Positions 1 through 9,600 of a DNA stretch of 12,202 nucleotides are shown here, one piece after another. Location of the stretch: the NCBI RefSeq assembly GCF_000611645.1, contig NW_014013201.1, forward strand, positions 1-12,202, written 5' to 3'. This stretch comes from Monoraphidium neglectum. Lineage: Eukaryota; Chlorophyta; Chlorophyceae; Sphaeropleales; Selenastraceae. A program made the position numbers and the translations under genes. Positions within the stretch are counted from its first letter, which is position 1; each line of letters opens with the position of its first letter. The notes beneath the pieces are model-generated. The model ran no database searches, was not told the origin of the DNA, and saw nothing but the letters and a program-made list of their open reading frames with translations.

Positions 1-270
1 GGTCGGCCGGGGGTTGGTGGTGGGCCCAGGCGGGCGCAGGGCGCGCGCTGCCGCAAGGGGGAGCCGAGCCGCGCGCAGCGCAGCGAAGCGCGATGCAAAC
101 AAACAAGCGCACGCATGCTTGACACACATACGCACGCCTGGTGAACACACACATACGTGTACTTGCATGCACACACACCCTACAAAAGACACACACTCAC
201 ACACACACACACACACACAAACAAACAGAAACAAACCCATCAAGCGCCCCACAAACCATCTTGCCCCCAC
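1..270 (-). other. Intron 1 of the PLIP-like gene (partial)
   Basis: The intron begins at the donor GTGGGG on the minus strand and runs off the left edge, so its acceptor is not visible. It contains a CA-rich tract on the plus strand (TG on the sense strand). The reading frame stays open for only ten codons past the donor before a stop, which supports splicing here. The GC-rich stretch at 1-100 shows no recognisable coding motif. Confidence 0.7.
189..235. repeat. CA/TG dinucleotide microsatellite, passing into a CAAA-rich run
   Basis: A nearly pure CA run (about 189-219, with one CT interruption) is followed by CAAACAAACAG. Shorter CA clusters lie at 121-178. It sits in intron 1 of the minus-strand lipase gene. 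Confidence 0.9.
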
Positions 271-2315
271 CTGTGGACTTTGACCCCCGTTGACCCGTCC
301 ACAAACGGCACCGGGTCGAACGTCAGGTTGATGCGCCAGTGGTCAACGGTGATCGACCCCTGGATCACAATGTACCGCGTCGGGCCGCTCCCCGCCGCGC
401 CGCCCGCCGGCGCATCGCACACAAACCAGTCTGCGGGGTACTGCGGCTGAGGCTGCGGCTGCGGCTGCCGCTGGCCGGGCGCCTCGGGCACGCCTGCGTC
501 GAGCGCGGGCGCGGCTGAATGGGCGGCGCCCTGCTGCTCCTGCTCCTGCTGCTGCTCCTGCTGCTGCTGCTGCTGCGGCGGCGCGTGGTGGGCGGCGAAG
601 AGCTGCGTGGCCGCTTGGTGGTCGAGGGCCGGCGCCACGGGCAGAGCGCAGTCGAACGCGGTGCTGCTGCACAGCTGCGCGGCCGCGGGCGCGCCGCCGC
701 TGTCGCCGCGGCCGTCCGAGCTCGCGCGGCTCGCGCGCGACGGCGCGGCCGTGCCGCTGGCGGGGCTCAGCGCCGCGCAGCACGAAGCTGGCACGGGCGC
801 TGCGGCCTCCCCCTCCTCCATCACCGCCATCGCCGACACGACCACCGGCGCGCGCGGGGACATGGGCGCCTGCGCGCCGCCGCCGCCGCTGTACTCGAAC
901 CCGCCGTGGAGGCCGGCCGAGCCCTCATCCCAGCAGGTGGCCGCAGGCGCGGCGGCGGCGGCGGCGCCGAGCGGCTCGCGGAGGGGGGCCGACGCCTCGT
1001 CCTCAGCCTCCCAGTGCAGCCACTGGTCCCACTGCGGGTGCAGCTGCATTTCGAACAGCGCCTCCGCGTCCCCCTCCGTGTCCCCCGCCCCGACCGCCGC
1101 CGCCGGCACCACCCCGCCGCCGCCGCCGGCCGCGTGCCGCAGCGGGGCCGCGGCGCCGCCGTTGGCAGGCAGCGGGCACGCGTAGCCCCCGGCGAGCGCG
1201 GCCGCACCAAAGTGCTCGGGGTGCGAGCACGCGACCAGCCGGAGGCCGTGGCGCGACTCCAGCAGGGCGGCGTCATCCACGATCTGGGTGACGTCATACG
1301 CGATGTTCGACAGGTCGGCGAGCATGCGCGCGAGGTGGACCTCCTTGCGCGACGCGGTCGTCACAAACTGCGCCAGGCTGGACTGCAGCTGCCCGAGCTG
1401 CTCCAGCTGGCGCTGCAGCAGCGCCTCCTGCTCTGCGAGCGCCGCGACGTGCTCCGCGGAGGCCGCGGCGCCATCCGCAGCTGCCGCCGCCGTCGCGGCG
1501 TCTCCGCGCTGCTGGTACCCAGCGGGGGCAGCGGCCGCCGCGCCGCCGCCGGAGGGCTCCTCGCTGCTTGGCGCAGCGCACGTGGGGGACGTGGATGCGG
1601 GGCCGCCGCCGAAGCCCGCGTCGGCGACGCTGTCGTGGCTCACAGAGCGGAACAGACGGCTGCTGACGCGCTGCAGGGTCTGCAGCGACTGGGACCAGCG
1701 TGCGGTGTGCGTCTCGACCATGGTGTTCCACATAGAGACAGCCGAGCTGGCAATCTCCTTGGATTGCCCCCAGAACACGCTCTGCGCCGCCACGGCCGCG
1801 GCCTCGGCCGCGGCCGCGGCGCGCTCGGGGCCAGGAGCGCCGCCGCCGCCGGGGGCGCGCGCCTTGGCGCCCGCGAGGCGCTCGGGCTGCGCGGGGCCGG
1901 AGAGGACGCCAATGACGCGGACGGCGGGCAGGCGGAAGGGCCCGCGGTACTTCACGCGCACGGTCAGCGTCCCGGTCGGCTTCCACGAGCGCAGGCTGAG
2001 CTGGTCCTGTATGTAAGGGGCCGCCAGGTGGAACACCATCCCGGCAGTCCGGCTGCGGGCCTCAGAAAGCCTGCGAGGGCACGTCCCCGGCGGGGCGCGG
2101 CGCGGCGGAAGGTTGTATGAGTGAGGTGCAGAATGCGGGGCCCGGGGCGCGGGCCGCGCGCATGCTGGTGCCAATGCTGCCGCCGCGAAGCTGGCGTGCC
2201 AGGTTGGCGCCCTAATTGCTCCGCTCGGACCGCTAGCCGGCTGGCCCGCCTGATAATGCGCTTGAAACCTCGCGTTGCTCATCCTCGGCCCAGTGCGGGT
2301 CCACGGTGGAGTCAC
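271..2315 (-). CDS. PLIP-like plastid class 3 lipase, first coding exon (3' part off window)
   Basis: This exon encodes about 681 residues of a class 3 (alpha/beta hydrolase) lipase resembling plant PLIP plastid lipases, which release acyl chains from thylakoid lipids. Seen: an Ala/Arg/Ser-rich N terminus (residues 1-92, transit-peptide-like); an unassigned block at 93-140; a WFVC..SK region at 181-225; a Leu/Gln coiled coil near 286-330; a helical block with LSNIAYD and HGLRLVACS (330-365) that matches the PLIP pre-lipase region; a Gln/Glu tract (581-595); a QP repeat (617-625); then WFVCD (630) and YIVIQGS (648-654), the start of the lipase fold, ending at VKVH. The donor is CACAG|GTGGGG at 271/270, which leaves phase 2 and would complete VHRG, as in PLIPs. 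The GxSxG serine and the rest of the catalytic triad lie beyond the left edge. The start is the first ATG (2315); ATGs at 2282 and 2039 are alternatives. Family assignment is fairly sure; the substrate is inferred. Confidence 0.82.
531..575 (-). repeat. Coding CAG/CAA-type repeat (poly-Gln/Glu tract)
   Basis: An imperfect trinucleotide repeat in the lipase exon encodes a 15-residue Gln/Glu tract (residues 581-595). A second short repeat at about 440-470 encodes alternating Gln-Pro. Both lie in the linker between the PLIP helical block and the lipase fold, a region likely to be disordered and length-variable. Confidence 0.8.
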
Positions 2316-2774
2316 ACTCCCAGGGTCAGCGGGGGTGTTGTTCCCCGCTGATGTTAGGCCCAGCGGGGTTCAGCGTGGGCACAACCACCTACCCGCAGAC
2401 TCAATAGGGTAGTCTCAGAGCGTAGCCACCTCGCCCGCGGGTTTGCTTGGCGCCGGCAGGATTGGCCTGCCCTATGCAAAACTGAGCGTGTTAGGGTGCT
2501 TACAAACGCGATGACAACGCGGGCATGACCCTATCAAATGTTTGTCATATGTTGTGGGGCGTAGAAGCGATTTGAGCCGGCCACCATGTGCTACTGTACT
2601 CCTACTCAGCAGAGCATGTATCAACGCGTGGTAGCATAAACATACGCAAGAAGATCAGCCACTCTTCTTGTTTGACGTGTCTTACGTATAAAGCAACACC
2701 CGATCGTGGAAAGGGTGACCACCGCGATCGATTGCTGATCCTGACCAGTGCCAGGTACCACCGCATACCCTGTG
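2316..2774. promoter_or_regulatory. Divergent intergenic region between the lipase and DHQ synthase II genes
   Basis: About 460 bp separate the start codons of two divergently transcribed genes, so it must hold both 5' UTRs and both promoters. A TATA-like box serves the plus-strand gene. An inverted CCAAT pentamer (ATTGG at 2461-2465) could serve the minus strand, but that is weak. Base composition is lower in GC than the flanking exons. No conserved reading frame was seen. Confidence 0.5.
2687..2693 (+). promoter_or_regulatory. Candidate TATA box of the DHQ synthase II-like gene
   Basis: TATAAAG lies 82 bp upstream of the predicted ATG at 2775, a spacing that would give a short 5' UTR of about 50-60 bases. 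It is in non-coding sequence. No other core promoter element was recognised, so this is positional inference. Confidence 0.45.
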
Positions 2775-5700
2775 ATGATGAGACCCAATGTAATAATGGG
2801 ATGCCGTGCAAGTTCCTGGAGTGCGTTCGCCCCTCCCCATTGGCGGCGGAGTCGCGGTGGCATCCGTGCAGCGCAGGGCGAACAGCAGCAGCTGTGGATT
2901 GAGACCCGAAATCAGGACGTGCTGACGACGGCCATTGAGAGCGGGCATGACACATTTCTGTTTGGGCCGGATATGGACACGGTGGTGAGTGCTTGCGAGG
3001 CCAGCACACATCACATAGCAAGCATCCGCAAGCAACACAGCAGCCAGACCGATGCTGAGGAAGTTGAAGAGCGCATTTGAAGAGCGCATGGCTTCGGCCT
3101 CAGCTCAAACGCTCACCCGCCAACCCCGCCCATACCACGCAATGTGGCCCCAGCAGCTGGAGCGGTGGCAGGACCTAGCTCGATTCACACCGCTGCGCAC
3201 GGCTGCGGGCGGGACCATCACGTCAGATGCCGGCGAGCAGGTAAATCTGCGTGTACTCGGGTGTGAATGAGGGCCGCACGATGCATGTTTGGGTTCAACT
3301 GCCTGATCATTAGGGCCTGTATGCCGCATGCAGCGCTCATTGAATCCTGCCACCCACATGCCCCAGCCGGCCCAACAGCCGACCATGCACAAAGCTCAGC
3401 AACGACCTTAGCAGTGACCCAGCCTTAAGCATGACGACGCTCAGTACAGACGCAAAGGGTCATGATGGAACACAAACACCAATTTTGAAGAAGCCTTTTC
3501 ACAACCGCCCCTCTGTTCAGGCAACTGCGTGTATGATTATCTGGTGCCATTGCCCCGCTCGCAGGTGGGTGTGCTGGTGCGCGTGGCGGCAAAGGAGGAC
3601 CTGGCAGCTGCAGAGAAGCTATCCAATTCTGGTGGATTTGTCGTGATGGACTGCGCCGCAGAAGCCTGGAAGGTGGGATTTGACGGCTCATGATGTGCGT
3701 TGCTGTGACTTGATGGCGGCGCTCAAAAGAAGGCTGCTGCCCGAGTGCAAGCTGTGGCCGCCTAGTTCGAGGCTGCGCGACTCGACACATGTTTGTTGCA
3801 GCGGGGGGCTCTAGCGAAGGCTTGCCTGCCCTGCAAATCAGGCACTTGGTTGTTGGCTGCCATACCAGCCATGCCACTCCACGCCATGCAGACGCAACGG
3901 CATGCAATGCGCTGCACTGCGTCGCCAAGCCACATCATGCAAATTAGCAAATGCCATGCCCCGCAATACACTTAAATGCCACGTCACATCATGCAGTGCC
4001 ATGCAAGCACCGCGCTGCGCCATGCAACGCCTTGCAATGCAACACCATGCGGTTAGGTGATTCCTGCAGAGAACCTGGTGGCCGCATTTCAAGCTGGAAG
4101 TGCCAAGCTCATAGGCGCAGCAACATCTGCAGACGATGCACGGGTGATGCTTGAGGGTAGGCGCAGCCACGGCGCGGGCCTGACGCGCGGCTCGGCTCTG
4201 CATCACAGCCTGCGAGGGGTGGCGCGCGAGCCGCACAGCGCGTGTCATGGATGTGAATGTATTTTGATGATCGGCAGGGGCCTTAACTGGCAGCTGCTTC
4301 TTGCAAGCTGCAAGCGTACCAGATGGTGAGGCTGTCGCCCCGCTGTGGGACGCCCCTCGCCATCCGAAGCGCTGGAGGTTGGGACCGCCGGCGTGCTGCT
4401 GCGAACGGAAGACCCCTCAGAGGTGCGCCCCTGCGGCCCCCCGCCCCGCTCATCAGGGTGCTCGCCCTTTGGGCCTCATACTGCGCCTCTGCCGCCCTCA
4501 GCCTTGCCACTCCCCTCTATGCCAGCCGAGGGCGCCCGGCTGTGTGCACATTGTTGTCTAGAAGGCTGTCTTGAGAACCCCCAAGCTTATGCACGGCCGG
4601 TCGTCTGAATGATGCGCCCCGCCGCTTCATTTCTTGCGCACGACAGGTCAGGAAGATCTCTGGCTACCTGCAGCGCCGCCGCGAGCAGGGCGCCTCGGCG
4701 CTCGCGCTGTCACAGGCCACGATCACCCGCGTGTCGCCTGTCGGCATGGCCGACCGCGTGTGCGTCGACCTCGCGAGCATGCTGGCCCCCGGCGAGGGCA
4801 TGCTGGTCGGCAGCTTCTCGCGGGCGCTGTTCTTGGTGCACTCGGAGGTGAGTGAGGGGTGGCCCGCCCGGCCTGCCTGCCTGCCTGCCTGCCAGCCTAC
4901 CTGCCCGCCTGCCCACCTGCCTGCCTGCCTGCGTGCCTGCCTGCCTGCTTAGCTGGTTGCCTGCTCAGCTGGCTGGATACTTGCCTCGATGCAGTCTACT
5001 TCACATGTTGGTTCACTGGCTGCCAGAGGCCACGTATGGCGTGGAAAATTATGCCCTATCTGAAAGGGGTGGATCGTTCACCCATCCCCCCCCTGGAGCA
5101 AGTGGGGACAATTTGCGTGCGCCATGTGCCGCCCCTCACACCCTGTACTGCGAACACTGCTTGCACCCGCAGTGCATGGAGAGCGCATATATAAACAGGT
5201 GGGCGGGCGGGAAAGCAAGGCAAGGAGCCCCACCAGTCGCAGACCCACCATATGCACGCCTCTGTCAGGGTCGGTGTGCAGTTCGGCTGCCTGCCAGCAG
5301 CGAAATGGCATCCTGCTGAGTCATTGTCCTTGACAAATACACCCGCCAAACCTCTGCACGTGCCCCCAGCCGACCGTTTCGCGTGAACGCCGGCGCGGTG
5401 AGTCCTGGGTCGCTCCCCGGTGCCCATTGCAGGGTGCCAGGTGACCGCACCATTACATAATTTCCCATCAGGTTGTACAGGGCTGGGTATACATCCAGCG
5501 CACACCGCAGGCTCTGCACTTCTAGATCCCATCTCCTCCCCCCCCCCCCCACAACAGCTCAGCCCCCGCACTGCGCGCCCTGCCAATCACACCGGCACAG
5601 GTGCACGCCTACATCATGGTGCCAGGAGGCAAAACCGCCTATTTGTCCGAACTCAAGTCCGGCAGCGAAGTCCTGGTGGCGGACGCGGCGGGCCGCACTC

Positions 5701-6165
5701 GGACAGCCGTTGTCGGGCGCTGCAAGGTGGAGGCGCGCCCGATGGTTCTTGTTGAGGCGACCTTGCCAGGCGGAGCCGGTGGCACCGTGAGCACGCTGCT
5801 GCAGAACGCGGAGACTGTGCGGCTGGTCGGGCGGTCCGGCGGGGATGGCGTCCACGATGGCGAACGAGGCGGCCGCGGCACGAGCGGCGGCGACGGCAGC
5901 CACTGGCGAGCCGTCTCTGTGTCCCAGCTGGCGGCTGGTGACAAGGTGCGCCGGTCACAGCCTGTGTGCTCTGAGGTAACGAGGGTCGAACGGGGGTTGC
6001 ACCGCAAGCCTGGTTACTCGACGGCGCGCTCTGCCCGCTCACACACCAATGTTTTTTGTGCGACCCCCACTTCCCGCTCTCGCACATGCTTAGGTGTTCC
6101 TATTGCAACAAGAGGGTGCCCGTCACACAGGCATTGCCATACAAGAGCGCATCAGCGAGCTGTAA
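2775..6165 (+). CDS. 3-dehydroquinate synthase II (archaeal/plant-type) homologue, ten exons, complete
   Basis: The spliced product is 409 residues. In archaea this family makes 3-dehydroquinate by NAD-dependent oxidative deamination of an amino-sugar precursor, replacing AroB; plants carry homologues whose role is unclear. Seen: an Arg/Ser/Ala-rich N terminus (1-38), probably a plastid transit peptide; LWIETRNQ near 40, matching the family's first strand; [13 protein letters not shown] (133-145); [16 protein letters not shown] (171-186); [17 protein letters not shown] (211-227); [19 protein letters not shown] (235-253); [10 protein letters not shown] then [12 protein letters not shown] (262-283); [12 protein letters not shown]; and [10 protein letters not shown] close to the stop. 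Archaeal members are somewhat shorter; the extra length is mostly the N-terminal extension and a Gly-rich loop in exon 9. An in-frame TGA at 2742-2744 precedes the first ATG (2775); ATG 2778 and 2796 are alternatives. Family assignment is strong; the plastid location and reaction in this organism are inferred. Confidence 0.9.
3241..3564 (+). other. Intron 2 of the DHQ synthase II-like gene
   Basis: This 324-base intron runs from GTAAAT to CGCAG. It carries no repeat, motif or open frame that I could tie to a function. Confidence 0.75.
3673..4056 (+). other. Intron 3 of the DHQ synthase II-like gene, with degenerate CATGC repeats
   Basis: This 384-base intron has a 3' half (about 3867-4050) crowded with CATGCA, CATGCC and CATGCG words at irregular spacing, interleaved with CAATGC and CACATCATGC variants. 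It looks like a decayed minisatellite. The intron ends TTAG before GTGATTCCT. No coding potential was recognised. Confidence 0.65.
4848..5172 (+). other. Intron 6 of the DHQ synthase II-like gene
   Basis: This 325-base intron runs from GTGAGT to CCGCAG. Its 5' part is a CCTG tetranucleotide repeat. The rest is unremarkable; apparent Cys/Leu/Pro/Ala-rich frames across it are repeat translation. Confidence 0.75.
4872..4948. repeat. Imperfect CCTG tetranucleotide repeat
   Basis: About 19 units of CCTG, with point variants (CCAG, CCTA, CCCG, CCCA, CGTG). It lies just after the donor of intron 6. Variation among units suggests an old, partly stabilised repeat. Confidence 0.85.
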
Positions 6166-6666
6166 ATTACATGAGCACTGGCCAATCCGGAAAGAAGGGA
6201 CAGCTGGTGTTGTCACAACTGCAACTGTGCTGCTGGTTGCTTCAATGGGCACCACGCACTTGATCGCGTGTGCTTGTGTCAGCACGGTGTATATGGGACC
6301 TTTTTGGTGAGCATGTCGGGCTGGATAGCGCAACTACCCACCGGCCTCATCCTCTGCGCACCAGGTGCCGCTCTTTCCCCAACTCAGGGGTGAGTAATGC
6401 GCGCCGTCCCTTCTGCTAGTCTATAGATTTGGGTGATGCCAACGTCGAATTACGCTTGTGAAGCGTCGTCACTTGCCCAGGCGAACCGTGTCCACCTTGA
6501 TGATGAGTCAGGACGACCTCCTAGGATGCTAGCAAGCAGTGCGACCACAGAAACGTGCAATTGATGAGGTTAAGCGAATCATGACGTTCTACCAGCGACG
6601 CGCAGAAGCCATGATCTGGCCACCTTCTCATAGCTTGGTCCTGAAGGGGGAGTGACTAGGCTCTAC
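6166..6666. other. Intergenic region between the DHQ synthase II-like gene and the LRR-cyclase gene
   Basis: About 500 bp hold the 3' UTR of the upstream gene and the promoter and 5' UTR of the next, both on the plus strand. The green-algal poly(A) word TGTAA occurs at 6161-6165, overlapping the stop codon, and I saw no later copy, so the poly(A) site is undefined. CTATAGATTT at 6420-6429 is the nearest thing to a TATA element and is weak. No gene is supported here. Confidence 0.5.
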
Positions 6667-9600
6667 ATGATACCGCGGGCTGCGGTGGTAGTGCTGGTGG
6701 TGTGGCTCACGGTCGTGTCTGGTGAGAGGGCCGGGCCATCCGGGCGCGGCGCGGTGATGCTGAAAGCCAGCCGGGGGCATCGAGTCAAAGATGTGATTTG
6801 TTAGGCCCCATTCACGTTGCCAGGCCCCCCGCCGCGTCGAGGCACAGCTGCTCTCAGCGCCCGCAGCACTCGTGAAGTGCACTTGAGCTCACGCCGCGCA
6901 CATCGCGCACGCGGCGCCGCGCAGTGCTGGCCCCCGCCGCGGCCCAGCAGAAGCAGCAGCAGACAGCGCCCCCGTCGCCAGCCGCCCCGCCCGCCGCAGC
7001 CGGCCGCGGCGGCAGAGGCGCGCCGGCCCCGGCGCCCGGGGCGGGCGGCGATGGCCTCCCCCCGATGCCCAGCTGCCCCGGGGTCGTGGGGGGCGTCTGC
7101 ACGATCCCTTGCCAGCGCGCGCTGTGCGAGTCCCTGGGCGTGTTCTTCAACGCGTCGTACAACGCCTCCAACCCGTGGAACGACACCACCGGCTGGGAGC
7201 TCACCCAGACGCTCGGCTGCGCCCGCCTCGTCACGCCGGCCGCCGCCGCGCGCCCCGCGTACTGCCAGTGGCCGGGCATCGCCTGCTGCGGCCCCGCGGA
7301 CGCGGCGGCGGGGCGCTGTAAAGTGGTGCACGCGATCGCAAACCTGTCGCTGGCGGTTAACCAGGTCAACTGCAGCGTGTCTGACCCGCGGTTCCTCGGG
7401 GTGCTCGACCAGCTACACGCGTGCGGCATGGTCGTGCTCAACCTCGAGGCCAACGAAATAGGCGGCGCGCTGCCCCAAGGGCGGCTGGGGCGGCTGACTA
7501 ACCTCGTGATCTTGGACTTGGGTGAGCGGGCGGCATCACCGCTGCCGCGCCGATGTACGCGTTGGTGCCTCTGGCGCTGCACCCCCAGCGACCAACCGCG
7601 AGTGGTGCCGTGTGCGCTCTGGCCAGCAGTGTGAGGAGCAGCGGCGAGCCAACATGCCGCGCCGCGCGGGCATGTGCTGATTTCGCTGGCCCGCGCATGG
7701 CACCGTGGATCGCGCCCCCACAACCATCCACCCGAACCGCCCTCAGCCTATCTTGTACGCTTCCTCCTCACCCCAAATTACACTATGTTTTCCCCACCCC
7801 CCCAGCCAACAACTGGATTAACGGCACGATACCAGACGACCTGGCCAAGCTCACGCGCCTGCGCCGCCTCGGCCTCGGCACCAACTTTTTGAGCGGCACG
7901 ATCGGCGACTGGGTGGGCGGCCTGGTCGGGCTAGAGGTCCTGGAGCTTGGCGCCAACAGCGGCGTCAACCCGCCGGACCCGGTGACGGGCGAGGAGCTCG
8001 CGGGCATCGTGGGCACGGTGCCGCAGGGCGTGGCGCAGCTGACCAAGCTCGTGGAGCTCAACCTGCAGGTGCGGGGCGCTGGGGGTTGAGAGTTGGGAGG
8101 GGCACACGGGCTGTGGCTGGGGAGGTAGGGGCGCCGAGCGCAGGGATTGGGCAGGGAGGAAGGGATGAAATTGGGGGCCGGTCGCCGCGGGCCCGGGGAG
8201 CAGCCGGTCTGCATGGTGGAGGGGGGCAGCGGTCGCCGCGACGGCGAGCGCGGGGCGATGAGCGGCAGGGAGTGAGGGCGAGGCGGCCGGGGATGCATGG
8301 GGGCGGCAGAGAGAGAACGCGAAAGGAGGCGAGCGGCGGGATGCCTGCGTGGGCCGCAGCCACGCGCTGGGGTTGAGGTGGCAGGAAGGTTGTTTGACGC
8401 ACTGCACTGGAAGAGCGGAACGTGCGAGACCGTGCATGCTGACCACGTGGCAGCAACAGCAGCGGCAGCAGCGGCCCGACTAGCGATGGCTGCCGCCCGC
8501 GCGGCGGCAGCGGCCGCGGCGGAAGGCAGTGGCAGCACTACGGGCGAGCACTGTCGTCTGTGCGTGGGCGCGCGGAGGGCGCTGACTGCAATCCCCGGCA
8601 GGAGCTTGCAGCGGGCGGCAGGGCGGGTGTAAGGGCGATGAATCTGCTCTTTTCCTGCTTGGTCCCGCATCTGACCCCCACCCTCCACACGCGGCGCCCG
8701 CGTGCCGCGCCGCCTGCAGACAAACGCTCTCAGCGGCACCATCCCGCGGCAGCTCTGCGGCCCCACCACGCGCCTGCGGGTCCTCAACATGCGCAGCAAC
8801 CGCCTCACCGGCTCGCCGGCCGGCGTGGTCAACTGCACGAAGCTGACTCAGCTGGACTTGTCGATGAATCAGTTCACCGGCAGCGCGCCGGCCACCCAGG
8901 TACGCCTGATCCAGCAACTAAACCGCGGGGCCTCGCCCAGCACTCTTGGAGCCACATGCGCGCGCACATGCATCGACGTGTTTGGTCGACTCAGCGGAAT
9001 GCGTGCGCGAGGGCGCAACAGCACAGGCATGCATTTGCTGGTCCCGCGAACCCTCAGGTCGGCCGTGCGCCCGTGACGGTGCCCCTGCGCCGCCCAACCC
9101 TCCCGTGCACCACCACAGGGATGGGAGCAGCTGGTCCAGCTGGCCCTCGGAAACAATAACTTTGAGGGAACCATCCCAGTTGACATTTACTTCGCACCCA
9201 CCCTCGCCTACCTTGACATCAGCGACAACCGGTGCGCAGTGATCTTGACTTGTGCAGTGATCTTGACTCGATGCCGTCAGTGATTTTGAAAAATGTGGTT
9301 GGGTGCCCACAAGGTCACAAAACGCATGCGGCCCAAACTTGAGCTTGCGGTCAATATTTTTGTAAAGCAGGATTGCTGCGAGCCTTGCGGCTCCCCTGGC
9401 CTCCGTGCTTTGGTTGCTTATGAGGACTTGTATACAAGGCCAGTCGTGGCCCTGCTATTATTCAATCGCCCCACCCCAGACCCCTGCCCTGGTGTGCCTA
9501 CTTGAACTTAGTTTGCGTGGCTGCAACTCCACCTCGCACCATTAAACCCCTCCTCAAACCCCAGCATTTATCGCTGACCACCAACCCCAAAGCTCCATCG

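Larger units (their letters stand above)
2775..6165 (+). other. Exon-intron map of the DHQ synthase II-like gene
   Basis: Exons: 2775-2984, 3154-3240, 3565-3672, 4057-4156, 4370-4422, 4647-4847, 5173-5198, 5370-5397, 5601-5945, 6094-6165 (TAA 6163-6165). Phases after exons 1-9: 0, 0, 0, 1, 0, 0, 2, 0, 0. Donors in order: GTGAGT, GTAAAT, GTGGGA, GTAGGC, GTGCGC, GTGAGT, GTGGGC, GTGAGT, GTGCGC; all acceptors are AG. Exon lengths sum to 1230 bases (409 codons plus stop) with no internal stop. Two exons are micro-exons of 26 and 28 bases. Exon 2 has a tandem CAGCAG acceptor and could begin at 3154 or 3157. Each junction joins family-conserved residues, such as [12 protein letters not shown] and [16 protein letters not shown]. 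Confidence 0.85.

Noticed and set aside
519..2120. 533-codon plus-strand open frame antisense to the lipase exon
   Set aside because: It is Arg/Ala/Gly/Leu filler produced by GC-rich antisense sequence, begins in the poly-Leu reading of the CAG repeat, and has no recognisable domain; the minus-strand frame carries the lipase motifs.
3280..3320. tRNA-like GGTTCAA word
   Set aside because: No cloverleaf stems could be paired around it; it is a chance T-loop-like string in intron 2.
3762..4248. Overlapping Cys/His/Met-rich small frames on both strands
   Set aside because: They are translations of the CATGC-type repeat in intron 3 and match no family.
5187..5196. ATATATAAAC as a TATA box
   Set aside because: It lies in micro-exon 7 and encodes the conserved AYIN peptide of the DHQ synthase II homologue.
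5538..5557. Poly-C tract ending ACAACAG as the acceptor of intron 8 of the DHQ synthase II homologue
   Set aside because: Splicing here would insert extra residues between RVNAGA and VHAY, which are adjacent in the family; the AG at 5599-5600 gives the expected junction.
7783..8838. 351-codon minus-strand open frame
   Set aside because: It spans two LRR exons and intron 3 on the opposite strand, with Pro/Arg/Ser-rich sequence and no motif.
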